The notes: generated by a model from the sequence alone, not told the origin. Counted from the stretch's first letter, positions 17,926 to 28,170 are shown. The stretch: 64,000 bases of DNA from Sphingomonas sp. 28-63-12 (GCA_002281535.1 NCGD01000004.1:55208-119207); one strand, 5' to 3'. Translations and numbers: made by a program.

Positions 17926-18006
17926 CGTCACCCCGGCGAAAGCCGGGGTCTCTGCAGCGCGCGCGATGTGCTCGCCACGAGAGATACCAGCATGCGCTGA
18001 CATGAT
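17926..18006. repeat. palindromic repeat in gcvH-gcvPA spacer (degenerate copy)
   Basis: ACCCCGGC-GAAA-GCCGGGGT at 17930-17949 is a perfect 8-bp stem preceded by CGTC. The second half is worn: a CAGC-ATGC-GCTG stem near 17988-17999. The order matches the intact copy at 41150-41230. It is placed inside an operon, where it could affect differential mRNA stability. Confidence 0.7.
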
Positions 18007-18024
18007 GCGATTAGCCGAAGATAT

Positions 18025-18396
18025 TCAAAGCTTCGCGACGAACGCCTCGTAAGCGACCTCGTCCATCATTGCCTCGACTTCGCTCGGGTCAGTCAGCGTC
18101 AGCTTGAAGAACCAGCCATCGCCTTCCGGATCCTCGTTGACCAGAGCTGGCGTATCGTCGAGCGCGCTGTTGCCCTCGAGCACGGTGCCCGACACCGGCG
18201 AATAGACGTCCGACGCCGCCTTGACCGATTCGACCACGGCGGCCTCGTCGCCCTTGGTCAGCTCCTTGCCGTCCTCGGGCACATCGACGAACACGATATC
18301 GCCCAACTGTTCCTGCGCATAATTGGTGATACCGACGGTGCCGATATCGCCGTCGACTTCGACCCATTCATGATCTTCGGTGAAATAGCGGCTCAT
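18025..18396 (-). CDS. gcvH: glycine cleavage system H protein
   Basis: GcvH carries the lipoyl arm that shuttles the aminomethyl group between P-, T- and L-proteins. The 123-residue chain has the lipoylation site lysine in [14 protein letters not shown] (near residue 60). The lipoyl transferase gene lipB is in this same window at 63191-63847. The ATG overlaps the gcvT stop (ATGA). Confidence 0.97.
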   Translation of the reverse strand: MSRYFTEDHEWVEVDGDIGTVGITNYAQEQLGDIVFVDVPEDGKELTKGDEAAVVESVKAASDVYSPVSGTVLEGNSALDDTPALVNEDPEGDGWFFKLTLTDPSEVEAMMDEVAYEAFVAKL

Positions 18397-19544
18397 GATG
18401 TGACTCCCGAAATTTTAGGCTGACGAACATAGCGGTGGGGAATGAAGGGCATCGCCGTGACAATGCCGGTGTGGATCTTGCCGCGCTGGGACAGCTGGAC
18501 CGGTGTGCCAGGCGCCGCCAGGGCGAGCGGCAGATAGGCCATCGCAATCGGCGCTCCGACGCTAGGGGCGAAGCCGCCGGACGTAACCTTGCCCACCGTG
18601 GTGCCAGAAGAATCGACCACAGTCGCGCCCTCACGAACAGGCTGCTTGCCGTCGATCAGCAAGCCCACGCGCTTCAGCGCCGGGCCATTTTCACGCTCGG
18701 CAAGAATGCGGGCCGCGCCGGGGAAATTGGCTTCCTCGCGCCGCCGCTTCGACAGCGCAAAGCCCAAATCGGCCATGACCGGTGTCGTTTCCGGATCGAG
18801 ATCGTGGCCGTACAGCGGCAACCCCGCTTCAAGCCGCAGCGAATCGCGCGCGCCCAGGCCAATTGGCTTCACTTCGGGTTCGGCGCAGAGCAAGTCGGCA
18901 ATCATTTCAGCGGATTCGGCGGGAATCGAAATCTCGAAACCGTCTTCGCCGGTATAGCCCGACCGGCTGATCCAGGCGTCTACCCCGGCAATTTCGAACG
19001 GGCCACCAAGCATGAAGACCAGCGCGTCGAGCGGCCATTTGCCGGTGGTGTGGCGCTTGAGTACCGCGAATGCCTTCGGCCCCTGCAGCGCCAGCAGCGC
19101 GCGATCATCAAGACTGTTGATCGTGATCGCGTCGGGCAAGGATTCCCGCAGATGAGCAATGTCATCATATTTCACCGCGCCGTTCACCACCATGTAGATG
19201 CTGTCGGGCCAGCGGGCGAACATCAGATCGTCAAGAATGCCGCCATGCTCGTCGAGCAACAGCGAATAACGCTGCGCGCCGAGCTTCAGGCCCTTCACAT
19301 CGGCCGGGATCAGCGCCTCGAGCGCGTCGTCCAGCCCCTCGCCCGAAAGCTGGAGCTGCCCCATATGGCTGACATCGAACAGGCCGGCATGCTCACGCGT
19401 CCAGAGATGTTCCGCCATGATGCCTTCATACTGGATCGGCATATGGTAATCGGCGAACTCGACCATCCGGGCACCGCGCGCGCGGTGCCACGCGTCGAGC
19501 GGCAGGAGTTCGATGGTATCGATGAAGTCGATTTGGTCGCTCAT
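18393..19544 (-). CDS. gcvT: aminomethyltransferase (glycine cleavage T protein)
   Basis: GcvT transfers the methylene unit from GcvH to tetrahydrofolate and releases ammonia. The 383-residue protein shows [14 protein letters not shown] and [10 protein letters not shown] near the N terminus (the latter a folate-pocket stretch) and a C-terminal GCV_T barrel domain. It is the first gene of the operon and lies directly behind the glycine riboswitch. Confidence 0.96.
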   Translation of the reverse strand: MSDQIDFIDTIELLPLDAWHRARGARMVEFADYHMPIQYEGIMAEHLWTREHAGLFDVSHMGQLQLSGEGLDDALEALIPADVKGLKLGAQRYSLLLDEHGGILDDLMFARWPDSIYMVVNGAVKYDDIAHLRESLPDAITINSLDDRALLALQGPKAFAVLKRHTTGKWPLDALVFMLGGPFEIAGVDAWISRSGYTGEDGFEISIPAESAEMIADLLCAEPEVKPIGLGARDSLRLEAGLPLYGHDLDPETTPVMADLGFALSKRRREEANFPGAARILAERENGPALKRVGLLIDGKQPVREGATVVDSSGTTVGKVTSGGFAPSVGAPIAMAYLPLALAAPGTPVQLSQRGKIHTGIVTAMPFIPHRYVRQPKISGVTS

Positions 19545-19597
19545 CGCCAGGCCTTCCGTTCATGGGTGACGGCATGCCATGCCCGGTTGCCCGGTCC

Positions 19598-19815
19598 TGG
19601 TCAGCCGCCCCCTCTGTCACGGAACCTGAGAGCTTTCGCCGCGCGCCTTGTGGCGCGTGCCGGCTTACCCCTTCGGTGGGCTCCGCGAACGCCGCGAAGC
19701 CGCTTTCCAGAGTGTCGTATCAGGTCAGCGCGGTCCCGATTGCCTGAGAGATTCCGGGGCGGTTGCTCCTTCGGCGGTGGGCTTCCCGTGAAGGATCCCA
19801 CGCTCTCCCGCGCTT
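19598..19815 (-). promoter_or_regulatory. tandem glycine riboswitch
   Basis: Read on the minus strand, this leader contains two copies of the glycine aptamer core. The first (about 19815-19730) has GGGAGAG, CCGCCGAAGGAGCAA and AATCTCTCAGGCAA. The second (about 19710-19600) has CACCGAAGGGGTAAGCC, AAGCTCTCAGG and GACAGAGGGG. These are conserved elements of the tandem glycine riboswitch, which switches on gcv expression when glycine is abundant. It lies 54 bp upstream of gcvT. No clear expression-platform terminator is visible, so control may be at translation initiation. Confidence 0.92.
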
Positions 19816-19887
19816 ACCCATGACGGTTACCCGCCATCGACAAACAAGCTTTGACGCGCCGCAGCAACCGAGTCAATCGGCCTGGGG

Positions 19888-20535
19888 TCAGCGCGTCGCG
19901 TTATATTTGAGCTGGGCGTCGGTCAGCTGAAAACCGACCAGCGCTTCGAAGGTCGCGCGCAGCACGGCCTGGCGGACTTCCGGGCGCGACAGCGGGTCGA
20001 CAGCCGCGTCCTCGCCGCCGGCCTTGCGCACACGGGTGAGGGTCTTGCGCATCTCCGGCGACAGCGTCGCGGCAGACCGCAGGACGCTCGCGCTGGCTTG
20101 GCCGGTCGTGCTCGACCGCGCCTGTCCGGCATCGAAATGCAGTTCGATTCGGCCGATCCGCTTGGCGACCACCGCCGTGCCGCCCTGCACAACGGTGATG
20201 AAATAAGGCAGCACAACATTGCGCGCGGCCTGCGTATCCGTCCTGAGCGCCCGGACATCGAAGGTCACCGCGGTTTGGACATTCTCGCCTACATCGGCGC
20301 AGGTCGAGCGCACATTGGTGATCAGCGCCGTCAAATCGAGCGCGTTCTGATCCTGGCTCGATTCGGGGCTGAACAGCGTGACGTCTCCGGTCGCCGCTGG
20401 AACGGCAACTGTCGGGCAGGCAGTGCGGATAGCGGTGATACCGCCGAGCGTAATCTCGCCAGTCTTGGCACAGCCTGAGCAGATCAGGGCGAGGGCAACG
20501 GAAAGAGCGGTTTTACGGGCTATCACGGGCGAACG
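19888..20535 (-). CDS. exported (lipo)protein of unknown function
   Basis: The product begins with a basic stretch and a hydrophobic segment ending [10 protein letters not shown], a near-lipobox, so it is probably a lipoprotein or is secreted. The mature part of about 190 residues contains [19 protein letters not shown] and is otherwise not recognised. The start is uncertain: GTG codons at 20535 and 20523 and a TTG at 20580 are all in frame. It is divergent from ispH. Confidence 0.7.
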   Translation of the reverse strand, partial: RSPVIARKTALSVALALICSGCAKTGEITLGGITAIRTACPTVAVPAATGDVTLFSPESSQDQNALDLTALITNVRSTCADVGENVQTAVTFDVRALRTDTQAARNVVLPYFITVVQGGTAVVAKRIGRIELHFDAGQARSSTTGQASASVLRSAATLSPEMRKTLTRVRKAGGEDAAVDPLSRPEVRQAVLRATFEALVGFQLTDAQLKYNATR

Positions 20536-20648
20536 CACCTTTTGAACGAGAAGGGGGCCGCCGCCTTCAACACGCGCCAACCCCAGAGCCTGCGCCTAGC
20601 ATAGGAACCGGCTTTCGCGCACGCAAGCAATCGCGTAGAGATCGGGGT

Positions 20649-21605
20649 ATGAACGCTATGCCGAAGCCACCACTCGACCTGCTGATCGCTGCCCCACGGG
20701 GTTTTTGCGCAGGGGTCGACCGCGCCATCCACATCGTCGAGTTGGCGATCGAGAAATATGGCGCGCCGGTCTATGTCCGGCATGAAATCGTGCACAACAA
20801 ATATGTCGTCGATACGCTGCGGACCAAGGGTGCCGTGTTTGTCGAAGAGCTCGAAGAAGTACCCGATGGCGTGCCCGTGGTGTTTTCCGCGCATGGCGTG
20901 CCGAAATCCGTGCCGGCGGCGGCTGAAGATCGCGGGCTCGCTTATCTCGATGCCACCTGCCCGCTGGTGTCCAAGGTTCACCGTCAGGCCGAGCGGCTGG
21001 TCGAGTCCGGCCGGCACATCATCTTTGTCGGCCATGCCGGCCACCCCGAGGTGATCGGCACCTTTGGCCAGGTGCCGCCCGGCGCGATGACGCTGATCGA
21101 AACGGCCGAGGATGCCGCCACTTTCGTGCCCGTCGATCCGGGCAACCTTGCCTTCCTCACCCAGACGACGCTGTCAGTAGACGATACCGCCGATATCGTC
21201 GCCAAGCTGGTCGAACGCTTCCCCGGCATCAAGGCGCCGCGTGGCGAGGACATTTGCTACGCGACCTCGAACCGTCAGGCCGCCGTCAAGGCGATCGCCG
21301 AGCAATGCGATGCGATGCTGGTGATCGGCGCGACCAATTCGTCCAACTCGCTGCGCTTGGTCGAAGTTGCCGAACGGCACGGCATCCCCGCCCGGCTGAT
21401 CCCGCGCGCCGATGATCTGGATTTCGCCTGGCTCGAAGGTGTCAAGACATTGGGGATTACCGCAGGCGCGTCCGCCCCTGAAATCCTGGTGCGCGAACTC
21501 GTGTCGCGCCTCGCCGAGGTCTATACGATCACCGAGCGCGAGGAAGAGACGACGCGCGAGACGATCTCATTCAAACTGCCCCGCGGCCTCGTAGTGCCAG
21601 CCTGA
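20649..21605 (+). CDS. ispH: 4-hydroxy-3-methylbut-2-enyl diphosphate reductase
   Basis: IspH (LytB) catalyses the last step of the MEP isoprenoid pathway and makes IPP and DMAPP with a [4Fe-4S] cluster. The three cluster cysteines are visible in [21 protein letters not shown] and [10 protein letters not shown]. The catalytic region [11 protein letters not shown] is also present. The 318-residue length is normal. A second in-frame ATG lies at 20658. The homoserine kinase gene follows after 4 bp. Confidence 0.96.
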   Translation: MNAMPKPPLDLLIAAPRGFCAGVDRAIHIVELAIEKYGAPVYVRHEIVHNKYVVDTLRTKGAVFVEELEEVPDGVPVVFSAHGVPKSVPAAAEDRGLAYLDATCPLVSKVHRQAERLVESGRHIIFVGHAGHPEVIGTFGQVPPGAMTLIETAEDAATFVPVDPGNLAFLTQTTLSVDDTADIVAKLVERFPGIKAPRGEDICYATSNRQAAVKAIAEQCDAMLVIGATNSSNSLRLVEVAERHGIPARLIPRADDLDFAWLEGVKTLGITAGASAPEILVRELVSRLAEVYTITEREEETTRETISFKLPRGLVVPA

Positions 21606-21609
21606 TCCG

Positions 21610-22578
21610 GTGGCGGTGTACACCCAGGTCTCGTCCGAGGCACTGGCCCAATTTCTGACGCGCTATGATGTCGGCGAGCTGGTCTCCGCCAAAGGCATCG
21701 CCGAGGGTGTCGAGAACAGCAATTATCTGGTTGATACGACCAAAGGGCGCTTCATCCTGACGCTATATGAAAAGCGCGTCGATGCTGGCGACTTGCCTTT
21801 TTTCATGGCACTGCTCGATCATCTCGACGCCAAGGGGCTGCCGGTGCCGCCGGCGATCAAGGACCGGGCGGGGATCGAGATTCAGCAGCTTGAGGGGCGC
21901 CCGGCCTGCCTGATCAAGTTCCTGCCGGGCGTGTCGCTGACGCATCCTACCCCGGCGCAGGCGCAGGCGGCAGGAGACGCACTTGGGCAATTGCACCGCG
22001 CCGTTGGCGACTTCGACGGCGTTCGCGAAAACTCGATGGGTCAGGCGAGCTGGCAGGCACTCTATGATCGTTGCGGATCAAGCCTCGATTCGATCGTACC
22101 GGGGCTGCACCGAGACCTTGGTTTCGCCATCAGCGATCTGGCAGCCACCTGGGACCGTGATGGACTCGACCGGTGCGCGATCCATGCCGATCTCTTTCCC
22201 GACAATGTGCTGATGCTCGGCGATCGGGTGACCGGGCTGATCGATTTCTACTTCGCTTGCAACGACATCCGGCTCTACGATCTCGCGGTGATGCATGCGG
22301 CCTGGTCGTTCGATGCGACCGGCGCACATCATGATGAACCGGTCGGAGCAGCGCTAGTCGCGGGCTATGCGCGCCATTTTCCATTAAGCGACGGCGAAGT
22401 TTCGGGCTTCAGCGACCTCGCGGTAGGCGCCTGCATCCGCTTCACGCTGTCGCGGGCCTGGGACTGGCTGAACACGCCCACTGACGCACTGGTGACGCGT
22501 AAAGACCCGTTGGCCTTTTGGCGCCGCGTGCGGATTTACGATCCCAACCTCGCCAGCCTGTTGCCGACACTGCAATGA
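21610..22578 (+). CDS. thrB: homoserine kinase, APH-fold type
   Basis: This 322-residue enzyme is of the ThrB type related to aminoglycoside phosphotransferases, which phosphorylates homoserine in threonine synthesis. The N terminus ([20 protein letters not shown]) and the catalytic loop [12 protein letters not shown] (HxDxxxxN) with IDFYFA are diagnostic. It starts with GTG. Its stop overlaps the rnhA start (ATGA). The ispH-thrB-rnhA order probably forms one operon. Confidence 0.93.
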   Translation: MAVYTQVSSEALAQFLTRYDVGELVSAKGIAEGVENSNYLVDTTKGRFILTLYEKRVDAGDLPFFMALLDHLDAKGLPVPPAIKDRAGIEIQQLEGRPACLIKFLPGVSLTHPTPAQAQAAGDALGQLHRAVGDFDGVRENSMGQASWQALYDRCGSSLDSIVPGLHRDLGFAISDLAATWDRDGLDRCAIHADLFPDNVLMLGDRVTGLIDFYFACNDIRLYDLAVMHAAWSFDATGAHHDEPVGAALVAGYARHFPLSDGEVSGFSDLAVGACIRFTLSRAWDWLNTPTDALVTRKDPLAFWRRVRIYDPNLASLLPTLQ

Positions 22579-23042
22579 CCGAACTCCCCAAAGTCGAAAT
22601 CTTCACCGATGGCGCCTGCAAGGGCAATCCCGGCCCCGGCGGCTGGGGCGCAGTGATGCGCATGGCCGACAAGGAACGTGAAATTTCGGGCGGGGAACCG
22701 CTCACCACCAATAACCGCATGGAAATGATGGCGGTGGTCGAAGCGCTCAACGCGCTGAAGCGCCCGTGCCAGGTCACCCTATATACCGACAGTCGCTATG
22801 TAATGGACGGGCTGACCAAATGGATTCACGGCTGGCAGAAAAATGGCTGGCGCACTGCCGACAGGAAACCCGTCAAAAATGCGGACATCTGGCAGGCGCT
22901 GCTGGCTGCGGCCAAACCACACCGGATCACCTGGCAATGGGTGAAGGGTCATGCCGGCCACCCCGAAAATGAGCGCGCCGATGCACTGGCCAGCGCCGCC
23001 GCGATCGCCGCTGGCCGCCCAGCGCGCAGTCGCCCGGCATGA
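22575..23042 (+). CDS. rnhA: ribonuclease HI
   Basis: RNase HI cleaves RNA in RNA-DNA hybrids. The 155-residue protein shows the four acidic catalytic residues: D in [18 protein letters not shown] in [14 protein letters not shown] in YTDSRYV and D in NERADALA. The ATG overlaps the thrB stop by four bases; a longer frame further upstream is not supported by homology. Confidence 0.96.
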   Translation: MTELPKVEIFTDGACKGNPGPGGWGAVMRMADKEREISGGEPLTTNNRMEMMAVVEALNALKRPCQVTLYTDSRYVMDGLTKWIHGWQKNGWRTADRKPVKNADIWQALLAAAKPHRITWQWVKGHAGHPENERADALASAAAIAAGRPARSRPA

Positions 23043-23054
23043 CGCGGGCGATCG

Positions 23055-24257
23055 CTACACCCTTAATTTGAGCAGGTCATAATGGCGATTAAGCGCAAGG
23101 AAGCGGGCATGCGCCGCTTGCTGCGACTCTGAATCGGGCTGGGCGCTGTCTGGATGCATCGTCCGGGCGAGTGCCCGGAAACGCTGGCGGAGCGTCCCGC
23201 GATCAAGCCGCACGTCGCGATCGAAACCGAAAAACTCCATCGCCCGATCAAATTCCGTCGCTGGCGGCCGCATGACGGGGGGGGCACCCGGCTCGGCCTT
23301 GCCGCTGCGGCTGCTGATCCGGGCCATCAGGCCCTCCAGCCGGGCGTTCGCGCGTTCTAGACGCTGGATCATCACGTCGATATCGCGCTGTCGCAACAGG
23401 CGGTCGCGGCGGAGCAACCGTTCAATTGCCTCTGCCTTGGCCAGCGCTGCCGATCGAATCCGCGCTTCCGCAGCGCCCCAATGGGGCGGCCAGCGTAGCG
23501 CTAAATAATATTGCGCCGCCCAGGTCGCCCGCATCGCCGCATCAAAGGCCAACATTTGCCGGCTGAGCCGATCAGCGATCCGTTCGGCGGTGGCAACATC
23601 GACCGGGCGGATTGCCAGCGGGTTGGCGAGGCCCGCCGCAACCTCGGCCAGAAAGCTTTCAAGCGCACCGATTCGAGAGGCCTTGGGCCAGCGCTGGCCA
23701 AGGCGGGCGATCCGTTCGAACGTGTCGGCTGCGCCAGCGGCCGCGCGCACAACGGCATAATCCCCCGAACTCAGCCGCGCCTCCAGTGCCGCGGCAACCT
23801 TCGGCGCCACCCGATCAAAGGCCGTGCCGATCGCAAAAAGCAGTTCCAGCACCAGGTTGGCGCGATCTATTTCGGCACTGTCCCCGGCCTTGACCCGAGC
23901 CGGATCGATCCCAATCGCCCGCAGAAAATCATCCGCGCCGTCAAGCGGGTCCAGTGCCGAATCGACAAAGCGCCAGAGCTGAGCGGGGAAAGGCGCCAGA
24001 CCGATCCGGTCAAAATGGTCAACCACATCGGCACGCCGTTGCTGAAGATGCGGATGATCGGTCCGCGTGATGGCCGGTAGCGGGGGCATGCCCGATGATC
24101 GCCGAGCGGCGCTCACACCATCGACCCCGAAAATCACGCGCGGATCTGCGGTCAGGCGCAGCTGCACGGACACGCGCGGGCGGAACCGGTGGCCGATCCG
24201 GATCACCCCCCCACGCAGCTTGCTGCCAATTTCACCCAGATAGGATCGCCCCGCCAT
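23055..24257 (-). CDS. protein with C-terminal J domain, otherwise unknown
   Basis: The 400-residue protein has a long alanine/arginine-rich helical body without recognised domains. Its last ~60 residues resemble a J domain: LRQRFRALARTMHPDSAQ has the HPD signature, followed by ARFLALNRHYDLLK. Such C-terminal J domains usually recruit DnaK to a specific client or site. There is no signal peptide or membrane segment. Its target is unknown. It is transcribed away from the DUF1508 gene. Confidence 0.75.
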   Translation of the reverse strand: MAGRSYLGEIGSKLRGGVIRIGHRFRPRVSVQLRLTADPRVIFGVDGVSAARRSSGMPPLPAITRTDHPHLQQRRADVVDHFDRIGLAPFPAQLWRFVDSALDPLDGADDFLRAIGIDPARVKAGDSAEIDRANLVLELLFAIGTAFDRVAPKVAAALEARLSSGDYAVVRAAAGAADTFERIARLGQRWPKASRIGALESFLAEVAAGLANPLAIRPVDVATAERIADRLSRQMLAFDAAMRATWAAQYYLALRWPPHWGAAEARIRSAALAKAEAIERLLRRDRLLRQRDIDVMIQRLERANARLEGLMARISSRSGKAEPGAPPVMRPPATEFDRAMEFFGFDRDVRLDRGTLRQRFRALARTMHPDSAQPDSESQQAAHARFLALNRHYDLLKLRV

Positions 24258-24362
24258 TCGCTCATGGCTATCGCACTTATCGACCCGATGCCATCACCCG
24301 CTTGATCGACAGCGCGCAACGCGCGACCATAGCGGGACCGTCCGGGAAAAGGAGCCGAGTCG

Positions 24363-24536
24363 ATGACCTACACGCTTTACAAGGACAAGGCCGGCGAGTG
24401 GCGCTGGCGGCTGAAGCACAGCAACGGCAATATCCTGGCGACCTCGAGCGAGGGGTATTCGTCAAAAGCGTCCGCTGTGAAATGCATCGAAAATGTAAAG
24501 GGCTCCGCCGACGCTGCGGTCGTCGAGGAAGACTGA
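24363..24536 (+). CDS. DUF1508 (YegP-like) small protein
   Basis: The 57-residue protein is a single DUF1508 unit: YTLYKDKAGEWRWRLKHSNG, then GYSSKASAVKCIENVK. E. coli YegP has two such repeats, so this is the half-length form. GGAG precedes the ATG. The function of the family is unknown. The stop abuts the stop of the convergent FAD gene. Confidence 0.85.
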   Translation: MTYTLYKDKAGEWRWRLKHSNGNILATSSEGYSSKASAVKCIENVKGSADAAVVEED

Positions 24537-25637
24537 TCAGCCAAACCGCCCCGGCGCGTAGCGATCGGCATCGATACCCGCCGGGACGGCCCCGTTCAGG
24601 ACCAGAGCCGCGCCCAGCAGGGCGGCGGCCGGGGCCGTTTGAATGCCCACCCCCCCTTGCGCGGCGAACCAGAAAAAGCCCGGCAATCGGATGTCGAAAC
24701 CAAAGACGGGCAAGCGATCGGGCGTGAAGCTTCTGAGCCCGGCCCATTTTCGCTCGACGGCGACGACCTGCCAATCGGTCACGGTCTCGAACCGATCAAT
24801 TGCAATCGCCACGTCGATTTCTTCCGGCGCGACGTCGCCCGGCTCGACGGGCGTTTCGTCATGCGGGCAGAGCCAGAGCCGGTTGGGGCCTTCGGGCCGG
24901 AAATAATAGCTGCCGGCGATATCGATCACCAGCGGCAGCGTATCGGGCACGTCATCGGTGGCGACCCTGACCTGGACGATTGTCCGCCGTTTCGGCTGGA
25001 TATCGAGCGGGCGGGCGCCGGCCATTCCCGCCACGCCATCAGCCCAGGCCCCGGCGGCATTGACGATGATCCCCGCCGTCACGTCCCAATCCGCGGCCTG
25101 CAGCATCCAATCGGAACCGCGCCGCTCGATCCGGTCAACCCGCCGAGCCGTTACCAGTTCACCGCCTGCGCGGCGAAAAGCGGCCAGCACGCTGGCGTGA
25201 AGCCCCGCGACATCGATATCGGCACCGGTCGATTCGAGCAGGCCGCCGACCAATATTGGCCGTGCCCGGGGAACCCAGCCGCGAATCCCGTCATGATCGA
25301 GCTGGGTCAGACCGACACCGGTGCCCGCAAAATCCCTTGCCATCTTGTCGAGCAACGGCAGGCCATCCGCTTCGGCCACCTCAAGCGAGGCGCGTGGCGT
25401 CAGGAAACCGCCCGCATCGAGCGCACCATAAGAGGCGCGGGTGAGCGGCTGGATCAACGGACCACCTAGTGTTTCATGCCAGAACGCCGCCGACCGACCG
25501 GTCGAATGGTAGCCCGGCATGTCTTCCGCCTCGATCAGCAGCACGCGGGCATGCGGGGCGAGCGCGGCCGCCAGGCTCGCGCCGGCAATCCCGGCCCCGA
25601 TGATGGCAATATCGACGCGCTGGTGACTGGTGCTCAC
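24537..25637 (-). CDS. FAD-dependent oxidoreductase, DadA/glycine-oxidase family
   Basis: The 366-residue flavoprotein has the FAD-binding motif IAIIGAGIAGASLA at residue 9 and the conserved late stretch KWAGLRSFTPDRLPVFGFD, followed by GGVGIQTAPA, as in D-amino-acid or glycine oxidase-like deaminases. The substrate is not defined. The GTG at 25637 begins one base after the hydrolase stop and places the FAD fold at the N terminus, so I prefer it over the longer open frame. Confidence 0.87.
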   Translation of the reverse strand: MSTSHQRVDIAIIGAGIAGASLAAALAPHARVLLIEAEDMPGYHSTGRSAAFWHETLGGPLIQPLTRASYGALDAGGFLTPRASLEVAEADGLPLLDKMARDFAGTGVGLTQLDHDGIRGWVPRARPILVGGLLESTGADIDVAGLHASVLAAFRRAGGELVTARRVDRIERRGSDWMLQAADWDVTAGIIVNAAGAWADGVAGMAGARPLDIQPKRRTIVQVRVATDDVPDTLPLVIDIAGSYYFRPEGPNRLWLCPHDETPVEPGDVAPEEIDVAIAIDRFETVTDWQVVAVERKWAGLRSFTPDRLPVFGFDIRLPGFFWFAAQGGVGIQTAPAAALLGAALVLNGAVPAGIDADRYAPGRFG

Positions 25638-25638
25638 G

Positions 25639-26583
25639 TCATTCCTGCTGCGCACGCGAGGCCAGGAAGATGTCGATCTCGCCGATCGCGCGATTGCGGA
25701 CGCTGTCGACCTCACGAAGCACCTCGTGCGCGGCTTCCTTGCCAAAGCGCAGCACTCGGCAATCGGGCAATTTCGCCCCCACCGCAACGGCTGCCCGGGC
25801 ATCGACCAGCTGGTCGGCCATCGGCACCAGCATCAGCGTGGGTATCCGCATCAATTTCAGTCGCGAATCGGCGCGAAGCTGGCGGGTGGAGGCAAAGGCC
25901 TCGATAACCCAGCGCCAGCTTGGCGGGCCGGTGACAATGTCGGGCTTAGCCTCTTGCCACCAAATTTCGTCGGCATAGCGATCCGGATCATGCGTCAGCA
26001 ACGCCTGCCGCGTGTCCAGCCCGCCGGGCTTCTCGTTGCCTTTCCACGCCTGGCGGCTGGCATTGCCGATCCCGCCGATCAGCCGCGCGATCCGCTCGCC
26101 AAGCGCCGCGCCAAAGGCATTGCGCAGCCCCAGCATCGGCGCCACGAGCACCAGTGCATCGGCCCGGACAACTCCTTCCACCGCTGCACGCAGCACCAGA
26201 TGCCCCCCCATCGAATGGCCCATCAAGATCTTCCGGCCTGCGGCCTGTGCCGACCACACATCATAAAATTCTTTAAAATCAGCAATATATGTCGAAAAAC
26301 TGTCGATATCGCCGACCTGCGCATTGGCCGTCAGCCGGCCCGATCCGGCCTGGCCGCGCCAGTCGAGCCAGGTCACAGCCCAACCCTGGCTATGCCAATG
26401 GGCGAATAGTTCGAGATATTTCTCGAAAATATCCCCCCGTCCCCCTTCGAACAGGATGCTGCCGCGCGGCGTGCCGTCGGCGGGCCAATCGAAGCGCCGA
26501 AACGACCAGCCGTCGCTGGCCGTCCAGCGGGTGATTCGGGCGGCGGCGGGAATCGCCCGCCGATATAAAAGAGATGAGGCCAT
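25639..26583 (-). CDS. alpha/beta hydrolase, lysophospholipase-like
   Basis: The 314-residue protein is an alpha/beta hydrolase of the serine aminopeptidase S33/monoacylglycerol lipase type. The nucleophile elbow is GHSMGGH (near residue 122). The oxyanion region is SILFEGGRGDIFEKYLE, a lysophospholipase-like pattern. It has no signal peptide, so it likely acts in the cytoplasm on acyl esters. It is divergent from cpaA with 48 bp between starts. Confidence 0.85.
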   Translation of the reverse strand: MASSLLYRRAIPAAARITRWTASDGWSFRRFDWPADGTPRGSILFEGGRGDIFEKYLELFAHWHSQGWAVTWLDWRGQAGSGRLTANAQVGDIDSFSTYIADFKEFYDVWSAQAAGRKILMGHSMGGHLVLRAAVEGVVRADALVLVAPMLGLRNAFGAALGERIARLIGGIGNASRQAWKGNEKPGGLDTRQALLTHDPDRYADEIWWQEAKPDIVTGPPSWRWVIEAFASTRQLRADSRLKLMRIPTLMLVPMADQLVDARAAVAVGAKLPDCRVLRFGKEAAHEVLREVDSVRNRAIGEIDIFLASRAQQE

Positions 26584-26631
26584 GACCGCTGGTTACTTTT
26601 TAGAAAGCCGTTCCGTCTAGGGACAAGCTTG

Positions 26632-27105
26632 ATGAACTGGGGCTATCTCGTCGCTTTGATGCCAGCGTTGCTCGCGCTGATCCTTGTTTCGGCAGGGATA
26701 GAGGACGCACGGCTACGCACAATCGCCAATTGGAAAAATGCGCTGATTGCCGTGCTGGCGATGCCGTGGTGGTGGGCAAACGGAATGACCCTGTGGCCCG
26801 ATATCGCGATGCAGATCGGCGTTGCGACTGTTATCTTTGGATTTTTCGTCGGCGCCTTTGCGCTGGGACAGATGGGCGGTGGCGACGTCAAGCTGATCGG
26901 CGCGCTCGCTTTGTGGTTTCCGGTGCAACCGATGATCTGGCTGCTGATCATGATGTCGCTGATCGGCGGCGCGCTCACCTTGCTGATGATGCTCGACCGA
27001 TGGCGACGGCGGGACAAGGCGCCACTCGAAATTCCCTATGGCGTGGCGATTGCGATCGCCGGGCTTTTGGCGGTCCACGAACCAGTTTTTAACCAATTTA
27101 CTTGA
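26632..27105 (+). CDS. cpaA: prepilin peptidase CpaA (A24 family)
   Basis: CpaA cleaves the leader of Flp-type prepilins at the inner membrane. The 157-residue protein is multi-pass, with the two catalytic aspartates visible: one in GIEDARLRTIANWKN and one in the GxGD-type motif GGGDVKL. AGGGAC lies upstream of the ATG. It opens the cpa/tad cluster. No Flp pilin gene lies next to it in the window. Confidence 0.93.
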   Translation: MNWGYLVALMPALLALILVSAGIEDARLRTIANWKNALIAVLAMPWWWANGMTLWPDIAMQIGVATVIFGFFVGAFALGQMGGGDVKLIGALALWFPVQPMIWLLIMMSLIGGALTLLMMLDRWRRRDKAPLEIPYGVAIAIAGLLAVHEPVFNQFT

Positions 27106-27155
27106 ATGCTTAACGGCGGATCAATCGATCCGCGTCCGAAAAGGCCAGATGCGTC

Positions 27156-28169
27156 ATGGATGGTAGGAAGATCATACTCTTGGTAAGCGCGCTGGTCGTC
27201 GCGGCGCTGACGGCGTTCATGGCGCGCAGCCTGATCGCCGGATCAAGCGCACCGACGGCAGGGGCTGCCGCAGTGCAACCCATGCAGCAGGTCGATGGCC
27301 CCGAAGTGCTGGTCGCCACCCGGGCGCTGCCTATTGGCACCATCCTTGATGCCACCGCGCTGAAGTTTCAGCCCTGGCCCAAAGAACTCGTCGACAACGC
27401 CTATTTCCTGAAAAAGCAGACCAATCTGCAATCGCTCCAGGGCACCGTGGTCCGCAATGCGATCACTGCTGGCCAGCCGGTCACGCAAGGCGCTTTGGTC
27501 AAGCCGGGCGATCGCGGTTTTCTTGCCGCCGCGCTCGGCCCTGGGATGCGCGCCGTGACCGTGCCGGTTCAGGCCAACGCGGCGGTTGCTGGTTTCGTGT
27601 TTCCGGGTGACCGGATCGATCTGATGCTCACGCAAACCGTGTCCGGTGGCGGCGATGGCCCCCCGCTCAAGGTATCGGAAACGGTGCTGCGCAATCTCCG
27701 CGTGCTCGCCACCGACCAGCGCACCGACAATACGGTTGGAGACGATGGCAAAACCGTCGTTCGCACCTTTTCCAGCATCACGGTCGAAGCAACGCCGAAG
27801 CTCGCCGAGCAGCTGACCGTTGCACAAACGCTTGGCTCGCTGTCGGTCGCGCTGCGGTCGATCGCCGACAACAACACCGAACTCGAAGAAGCCATCGCCT
27901 CGGGCGCGGTTTCCGTTCCCGACGGCAATGATCCCAAGGCCGAAAAGGCGATGATCCTGAAGATCGCGTCCAAGCCATCGGCGGGCGGATCGACCTTTGC
28001 CACCGGCGCCGATGTCTCGCGGTTCCAGCGCAGCACAGTGCCGGGCAAGCCGGTCAGCGAGCTGCAAGGCCCCAACGGCACGGTCGCCTTTCCGGGGTCG
28101 CAGGGACCGACTGTCCGCGTCGCGCGCGGCAATAATGTGACCGAAGTGCCGGTCGGGGGGAAGAAGTAG
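27156..28169 (+). CDS. cpaB: Flp pilus assembly protein CpaB
   Basis: CpaB (RcpC) is a periplasmic/outer membrane partner of the secretin. The 337-residue protein has one N-terminal membrane helix (residues 5-27) and a SAF domain beginning VLVATRALPIGTILDATALK. The conserved PGMRAVTVPVQANAAVAGFVFPGDR block follows. The stop is 1 bp from the cpaC start. Confidence 0.93.
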   Translation: MDGRKIILLVSALVVAALTAFMARSLIAGSSAPTAGAAAVQPMQQVDGPEVLVATRALPIGTILDATALKFQPWPKELVDNAYFLKKQTNLQSLQGTVVRNAITAGQPVTQGALVKPGDRGFLAAALGPGMRAVTVPVQANAAVAGFVFPGDRIDLMLTQTVSGGGDGPPLKVSETVLRNLRVLATDQRTDNTVGDDGKTVVRTFSSITVEATPKLAEQLTVAQTLGSLSVALRSIADNNTELEEAIASGAVSVPDGNDPKAEKAMILKIASKPSAGGSTFATGADVSRFQRSTVPGKPVSELQGPNGTVAFPGSQGPTVRVARGNNVTEVPVGGKK

Positions 28170-28170
28170 G

